Source: Acetofilamentum sp. (GTDB lineage Bacteria > Bacteroidota > Bacteroidia > Bacteroidales > JAFGUD01). From it: 10,090 nucleotides of DNA. The stretch lies in contig DYKL01000103.1 of NCBI GenBank assembly GCA_020722645.1, positions 182-10,271 on the forward strand, read 5' to 3'. Of the stretch, positions 6,085 through 10,090 are shown in pieces. Each line of letters begins with the position of its first letter. The stretch's first letter is position 1. The notes below the pieces were generated by a model that worked only from the letters and a program-made list of their open reading frames with translations, had not been told where the DNA came from and did not search any database. A program made the translations under genes and the position numbers.

Positions 6085-7317
6085 ATGTATCCAACTTTAA
6101 GTGATTTTTTCAGAGAGGTTTTTGGTGTTAATATTCCATTGCCTATTCAAAGTTACGGATTTATGTTTGCACTTGCGTTTATTGTCGGAACGCTTGTGTA
6201 TGCAGCCGAATACAAACGAAAAGAAAAAGAAGGTGTTCTTATTCCTTTTTATGTAAATGAAAAAATTGGCGTTCCTGCAACTCCGGGTCAGCTTATTTTG
6301 ACTTTTATTCTTATGTTTTTGCTTGGTTTTAAAGGTATTGAAGCAATTTTACATTATTCAGATTTTGTCGATAACCCACAGGAAATGATTTTATCTAAAC
6401 GCGGTAATTTTTTTGGTGGCATAATAGTCGCCGTCGTTGCAACTGCTTATACTTGGTGGGATAAAAACCGTAAGAAGCTTCCTCAACCCGAAATTATCAG
6501 AAAAAAAACCTATCCTCATCAAATTGTAGGAAATATGCTCATTTTTGTAGGATTGTGGGGACTTCTTGGTGCAAAATTGTTTGATGCCGTTCAACCGGAT
6601 AACTTCAAAGATTTTATTAATGACCCAATTAGTGAACTTCTGGCATTTAGTGGTTTAACTTTTTACGGCGGTCTTATTACGGGATTTATTGCCGGTGTAT
6701 ATTACATCAAAAAATATAATATAAATTTATTACAATCTGTTGATACTTTGGCTCCATCTGCTGCAATTGCTTATTCCGTCGGTAGAGTAGGATGTCAGGT
6801 TTCAGGAGACGGTTGCTGGGGTGTAGTTAATACTGCTCCAAAACCCGAAGGACTTAAATTTATCCCTGATTGGATTTGGGCTTATGATTATCCTCATAAT
6901 GTATTGAATGAAGGAGTACCCATCGAAGGTTACACCGGAAAATACTTCCACGTTCTAGCTGATCCTGTATTTCCTACGCCTTTTTATGAAACATCTTTAA
7001 TGTTCATAGCTTTTCTGATATTATGGTTTCTCAGAAAAAGAATAAAAATTCCCGGAATATTATTCTCAATATATTTGATATTTGCTGGTTTAGAGCGATT
7101 TTTTATCGAAATGATAAGAGTTACAAAAAGATATAATCTGGGTGGAATTGAATTATCTCAGGCTCAAATAATTTCTGTCTTGATGGCTATTACAGGCGTA
7201 GTTATGATTGTTTATATGATAATTAAGAAAGAAAAATTTATTGAACTCGGAAAAACTAAACCTAAAGCTATAAACGACCCGAAATTTGTGCCTGTTGATG
7301 ATGGTAAAAAGAAATAA
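6085..7317 (+). CDS. lgt: Phosphatidylglycerol:prolipoprotein diacylglyceryl transferase, long Bacteroidetes form
   Basis: An inner-membrane enzyme that moves diacylglycerol from phosphatidylglycerol to the lipobox cysteine of prolipoproteins, the first step of lipoprotein maturation. The Lgt signature appears as SVGRVGCQVSGDGCWG (231-246), with R234 as the likely essential arginine. Other family marks are YGFMF (24-28), TFYGGLITG (192-200), TPFYETS (298-304) and FAGLERFFIEMIR (333-345). At 410 residues it is much longer than E. coli Lgt (about 290). The extra length includes an extended region at about 43-150 after the first membrane segment, an insertion after the signature (250-297) and a Lys-rich cytoplasmic tail. 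The position of the E. coli catalytic-loop His (HGG) holds Tyr194 (YGG), which I believe is usual in this phylum. It is the first gene of a four-gene run, 12 bp before the next. Confidence 0.94.
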   Translation: MYPTLSDFFREVFGVNIPLPIQSYGFMFALAFIVGTLVYAAEYKRKEKEGVLIPFYVNEKIGVPATPGQLILTFILMFLLGFKGIEAILHYSDFVDNPQEMILSKRGNFFGGIIVAVVATAYTWWDKNRKKLPQPEIIRKKTYPHQIVGNMLIFVGLWGLLGAKLFDAVQPDNFKDFINDPISELLAFSGLTFYGGLITGFIAGVYYIKKYNINLLQSVDTLAPSAAIAYSVGRVGCQVSGDGCWGVVNTAPKPEGLKFIPDWIWAYDYPHNVLNEGVPIEGYTGKYFHVLADPVFPTPFYETSLMFIAFLILWFLRKRIKIPGILFSIYLIFAGLERFFIEMIRVTKRYNLGGIELSQAQIISVLMAITGVVMIVYMIIKKEKFIELGKTKPKAINDPKFVPVDDGKKK

Positions 7318-7329
7318 TATAGTGTAACA

Positions 7330-8124
7330 ATGGTCAATTTAGATGATATTTTAATAAAATCTGTTGAAATAATAAAAAAAACAGGTGTATTTATAAAAAA
7401 TCAACAAAAAAATGTAACAAAAGATATTGTTGAAACTAAAAGTTTGCACGATTTTGTTACTTTTGTTGATAAAGAATCTGAAAAATTTTTAGTAGATAAT
7501 TTGTCTGCTCTTATTCCTGATGCAGGTTTTATAACCGAAGAAAAAACAACTACTAAATATTCCGAAAATTATAACTGGATTATTGACCCTTTGGACGGCA
7601 CAACCAATTATATTCACGGTCTTTTTCCTGTCTGTGTTAGTGTTGCTCTGCAGTATCAAAAAGAAACTGTTTTAGGTGTAGTTTACGAAATTGGCTTAGA
7701 TGAATGTTTTTGGGCAGTTAAAGACAAAGGTGCATTTCTGAATGGTTATAAAATAAAGGTCTCTGATACCGACAAAGTTGAAAATACTCTTATTGCAACC
7801 GGTTTCCCATACTACGATTATAAACATTTGCCTCAATTTATGCAAACTATTGAATATTTTATGCAACATTCTCACGGCTTGAGGCGACTTGGCTCTGCTG
7901 CTGCCGATTTGGCTTATGTTGCCTGTGGCAGATGTGATGCTTTTTACGAATACAGTTTAAAAGCATGGGACGTTGCCGCAGGTGCTTTTATTATTCAGGA
8001 GGCTGGTGGCAAAGTGTCTGATTTCAGTGGTGAAAAAAACTACTTATTCGGACAGGAAATTGTAACTTCTAACAGCTTGGTTTTCAATGAATTTTTATCT
8101 ATTATTAAACGAATAATTAAATAA
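7330..8124 (+). CDS. Inositol-monophosphatase-family phosphatase (SuhB-like)
   Basis: A 264-residue Mg-dependent, Li-sensitive-type phosphatase of the IMPase superfamily, which removes phosphate from inositol phosphates or similar small sugar phosphates in the cytoplasm. All metal-site motifs are present: E70 in the ITEEKT segment, D86-P-L-D89-G-T in WIIDPLDGTTNYIHG, and D214 in KAWDVAAGAFIIQEAGG. The length is standard for the family. Substrate choice within this superfamily (inositol phosphate, PAP, fructose bisphosphate, histidinol phosphate) cannot be settled by eye; the GTTNYIHG and WDVAAG forms fit the SuhB/IMPase branch best. It lies 12 bp after lgt and 2 bp before the next glycosyltransferase, so it is almost certainly cotranscribed. 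No Shine-Dalgarno is visible. Confidence 0.9.
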   Translation: MVNLDDILIKSVEIIKKTGVFIKNQQKNVTKDIVETKSLHDFVTFVDKESEKFLVDNLSALIPDAGFITEEKTTTKYSENYNWIIDPLDGTTNYIHGLFPVCVSVALQYQKETVLGVVYEIGLDECFWAVKDKGAFLNGYKIKVSDTDKVENTLIATGFPYYDYKHLPQFMQTIEYFMQHSHGLRRLGSAAADLAYVACGRCDAFYEYSLKAWDVAAGAFIIQEAGGKVSDFSGEKNYLFGQEIVTSNSLVFNEFLSIIKRIIK

Positions 8125-8126
8125 AA

Positions 8127-9149
8127 ATGGATTTGAACAAACCCAAAACAGCTGTTGTTATCCTGAATTGGAATGGGAAAAAACATTTGGAAATATTTCT
8201 GCCTTCTGTTGTTAAAAATACAGAAAAAGCTGAAATTTGGGTTGCCGATAACGGCTCAACTGATGATTCAATCGATTTTTTGAAAAAAAACTATCCTTCT
8301 GTAAATATTCTGCAGTTAGATAAAAATTACGGCTTTACCGGAGGTTATAATAAATCTCTCGAAAAAATCAAAGCTGATTTCTTTGTTTTATTAAATTCTG
8401 ATGTTGAAGTTACTGAAAACTGGGTTGAACCAATAATAGAGTTTATGAATAAAAATGAAGATGTAGCTGCCGTTCAACCCAAAATTTTATCTTATATAAA
8501 CAAAAATTATTTTGAATATGCCGGTGCTGCCGGAGGTTTTATTGATAAATACGGATATCCGTTTTGTCGAGGCAGAATTTTAGATACTTTTGAGCAGGAT
8601 AATGGACAGTATCAGCAAATAACAGACATTTTCTGGGCTACCGGTGCCTGCCTTTTTATCAGAGCCAATGACTTTTTGCAAAATAAATTTGATGATTTGT
8701 TTTTTGCACACATGGAGGAAATCGACCTTTGCTGGCGACTCAAAAATAAAAACCGCAGAATCGTTTATTTTCCTGATGTAAAAGTTTATCATCTGGGCGG
8801 AGGTACATTGCCAAATAAAAGTGCTAATAAATTATTCTTAAATTACAGAAATAATCTTTTTTTATTATACAAAAATCTTCCTGAAAAAGAAACTTCAAAA
8901 ATATTGTTTAAAAGAATGTTATTAGACGGTTTATCAGCTATTATTTATTTGACTAAATTTCAATTCAAATATTTTCTGGTTGTTTGGAAAGCGCATTTAA
9001 AATTTTATAAGAGTAAAAGGCATTTGAAAGCCCAAAGACTTGAATTATTACTACAAAACACAAGCTCTCATAAACAAATTTACAAAAAAAGTATTGTATT
9101 TGATTATTTTTTAAGAAAAAAACGTATTTTTACAGAATTAAATTTTTAA
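8127..9149 (+). CDS. GT2-family glycosyltransferase (rhamnosyltransferase-like)
   Basis: A 340-residue GT-A fold glycosyltransferase, expected at the cytoplasmic face of the membrane. VVILNWNGKKHLE (10-22) begins the domain. The nucleotide-binding aspartate is D41 in VADNGSTDDS, the GFTGGYNKS segment is at 69-77, and the metal motif appears as NSDVEV (90-95). The acceptor-side acidic motif HMEEIDLCWRLK (195-206) and the HLGGGT motif (222-227) are those of the family containing dTDP-rhamnose transferases such as WbbL; sugar specificity is inferred only. The C-terminal 80 residues are basic and hydrophobic, suiting membrane association. Only 2 bp separate it from the phosphatase gene, pointing to coupled translation. 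Another GT2 gene follows after 11 bp, so the two may act in one glycan pathway. Confidence 0.9.
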   Translation: MDLNKPKTAVVILNWNGKKHLEIFLPSVVKNTEKAEIWVADNGSTDDSIDFLKKNYPSVNILQLDKNYGFTGGYNKSLEKIKADFFVLLNSDVEVTENWVEPIIEFMNKNEDVAAVQPKILSYINKNYFEYAGAAGGFIDKYGYPFCRGRILDTFEQDNGQYQQITDIFWATGACLFIRANDFLQNKFDDLFFAHMEEIDLCWRLKNKNRRIVYFPDVKVYHLGGGTLPNKSANKLFLNYRNNLFLLYKNLPEKETSKILFKRMLLDGLSAIIYLTKFQFKYFLVVWKAHLKFYKSKRHLKAQRLELLLQNTSSHKQIYKKSIVFDYFLRKKRIFTELNF

Positions 9150-9160
9150 CTATTTTTTTT

Positions 9161-9895
9161 ATGTCTGATAGTGTAGTAATAATTCCGACATACAACGAAA
9201 AAGAAAACGCAGAAAGTATAATCAGAGCTGTTTTTTCATTGTCGAAAGTTTTTGATTTGCTTATTATTGATGATGGCTCACCAGATGGTACGGCTCAAAT
9301 TGTAAAAGATTTGCAAAGTGAGTTTAACGGAAGGCTTCATTTGATTGAAAGAGAAGGTAAATTAGGACTTGGAACTGCATATATAAGAGGTTTTAAATGG
9401 GCATTGGAAAATAATTACGAATATATCTGCGAAATGGATGCTGATTTTTCACATAATCCAGCAGATTTAGTCAGATTGCAGCAAGCTTGTCAGGAAGGAG
9501 CCGATTTGGCAATAGGTTCAAGATATATTGACGGTGTAGCGGTAGTTAATTGGCCTATGGGCAGAATTATTATGTCTTACTACGCTTCGGTTTACGTCAG
9601 AATAATTACCGGAATGAAAATAAAGGATACCACTGCCGGTTTTAAATGCTACAGAAATAAGGTTTTAAGTACTATTGAATTTGAAACTGTCAAATTCAAA
9701 GGATATGCTTTTCAGATTGAAATGAAATTCAGAACTTGGAAATACGGTTTTAAAATTATTGAAGTGCCCATAATTTTTACTGAAAGGAAAAAAGGAAAAT
9801 CAAAGATGAGCGGTGGAATTTTTAATGAAGCATTTTGGGGTGTTATCAAAATGAAAACTAAAAGTATTTTCAAAAAGTATCCAAAAAAGAGTTAG
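9161..9895 (+). CDS. Polyprenyl-phosphate mannose synthase-like GT2 (Dpm1/Ppm1 type)
   Basis: A 244-residue GT2 enzyme expected to transfer mannose (or another hexose) from its nucleotide sugar to a polyprenyl phosphate carrier, giving a lipid-linked sugar for use outside the membrane. Family signatures are VVIIPTYNEKEN (5-16), IIDDGSPDGT (35-44) with D37 and D38, GKLGLGTAYIRGF (66-78), the metal motif EMDADFSHNP (91-100) with D93 and D95, GSRY (119-122) and the DTTAGFKCYR block (156-165). FTERKKGKSKMS (206-217) supplies the C-terminal basic motif. No C-terminal membrane segments are present, so it is the short, peripheral form like yeast-independent Dpm1, not the fused Ppm form. It ends the operon. 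The last codons are Lys-rich. Mannose is the usual donor sugar of this group but is not proven here. Confidence 0.92.
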   Translation: MSDSVVIIPTYNEKENAESIIRAVFSLSKVFDLLIIDDGSPDGTAQIVKDLQSEFNGRLHLIEREGKLGLGTAYIRGFKWALENNYEYICEMDADFSHNPADLVRLQQACQEGADLAIGSRYIDGVAVVNWPMGRIIMSYYASVYVRIITGMKIKDTTAGFKCYRNKVLSTIEFETVKFKGYAFQIEMKFRTWKYGFKIIEVPIIFTERKKGKSKMSGGIFNEAFWGVIKMKTKSIFKKYPKKS

Positions 9896-9905
9896 TCAAT
9901 TTATT

Positions 9906-9932
9906 GATTATAAATGAAATTCATTTATAGTC
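9906..9932. terminator. AT-rich hairpin after the last operon gene (weak terminator candidate)
   Basis: GATTATAAATGAA (9906-9918) pairs with TTCATTTATAGTC (9920-9932) at all 13 positions, counting one G-T wobble, around a single central A; the innermost pairs must open for a real loop. It lies 10 bp past the stop. No T-run follows (AAAATAC instead), so it may protect the 3' end or be part of the palindrome cluster. Confidence 0.4.
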
Positions 9933-9979
9933 AAAATACTAACGTTCTATTCCGCAATATTAAGATGCTGATATAAATA

Positions 9980-9994
9980 TAGTCCGTAGGACTA
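9980..9994. repeat. Short palindrome TAGTCC-GTA-GGACTA
   Basis: TAGTCC (9980-9985) and GGACTA (9989-9994) form a perfect 6-bp stem with a GTA loop. Palindromes of this form are familiar to me from Bacteroidetes intergenic regions, but I cannot confirm copy number here. Confidence 0.6.
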
Positions 9995-10005
9995 AAATAA
10001 TGATA

Positions 10006-10027
10006 ACCACGAGTTTCAACTCGTGGT
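10006..10027. repeat. Perfect 10-bp palindrome ACCACGAGTT-TC-AACTCGTGGT
   Basis: ACCACGAGTT (10006-10015) is the exact reverse complement of AACTCGTGGT (10018-10027), with TC between; a 9-bp stem with a TTCA loop is the realistic RNA form. An A-run follows at 10034-10044, and there is no T-run on either flank, so it does not fit an intrinsic terminator. It lies 11 bp after the previous palindrome, suggesting one composite repeat. Confidence 0.7.
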
Positions 10028-10076
10028 AGAAACAAAAAAAAAAATCGTTACAAGCACAAATGTAAATTATTAATTA

Positions 10077-10090
10077 AATGTAGAATGTAA
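10077..10090. repeat. Start of a possible heptamer array (AATGTAG/AATGTAA)
   Basis: AATGTAG (10077-10083) is followed by AATGTAA (10084-10090), two 7-bp units differing at one base, running into the window edge. It is similar in kind to the arrays at 94-125 and 5819-5832. Confidence 0.35.

Noticed and set aside
6391..6594. 67-residue minus-strand ORF
   Set aside because: Antisense shadow inside lgt.
8580..8792. 70-residue minus-strand ORF
   Set aside because: Antisense shadow inside the GT2 gene.

Overview
The window looks like a chromosomal segment from an uncultured or environmental Bacteroidota (Bacteroidetes) genome. It is strongly AT-rich, the genes lack purine-rich Shine-Dalgarno sequences, and the clearest promoter-like site, just upstream of the pyrophosphatase gene, matches the Bacteroidetes -7 box TAnnTTTG. 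Several proteins have typical Bacteroidetes forms: a HAMP/coiled-coil/SpoIIE phosphatase, a long Lgt, and a 220-residue family I pyrophosphatase. All supported genes are on the + strand.

Layout. Bases 1-131 hold a 56-bp tandem duplication that ends in a short octamer array touching the first gene. Bases 132-2036 encode a membrane-bound PP2C-type (SpoIIE family) phosphatase whose extracytoplasmic part resembles a helical bimodular (HBM) sensor. Bases 2196-4531 form a two-gene polysaccharide O-acylation cassette: an MBOAT acyltransferase and, 3 bp later, an SGNH/GDSL-like partner. The partner is broken by a one-base frameshift near 4300; its catalytic Asp-His end survives in another frame. Bases 4532-5134 are gene-free but full of dyads. 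Bases 5135-5797 encode inorganic pyrophosphatase (ppa). After a 287-bp spacer, 6085-9895 is a tight four-gene operon: lgt, an inositol-monophosphatase-family gene, a rhamnosyltransferase-like GT2, and a polyprenyl-phosphate mannose synthase-like GT2. The last 195 bp carry a run of short palindromes.

How the genes fit together. Most products serve the cell envelope: lipid modification of lipoproteins, glycan assembly on lipid carriers, and O-acylation of a surface polymer. Pyrophosphatase and the sugar/inositol phosphate phosphatase supply general metabolism.

The most unusual signal is non-coding. The gaps on both sides of ppa each hold an element of about 155-160 bp bounded by imperfect inverted repeats. 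Inside them the same hairpin module occurs three times (4733-4769 on the minus strand, 4783-4820 plus, 6000-6038 plus). Its layout is constant: an outer stem of 9-10 bp, CCTG, a 4-bp inner stem, a 3-nt loop, then TCT. Between copies the stems change by compensatory substitutions, which argues that the fold itself is conserved. The best current guess is a REP/BIME-like or MITE-like element family. I cannot name it from the sequence.
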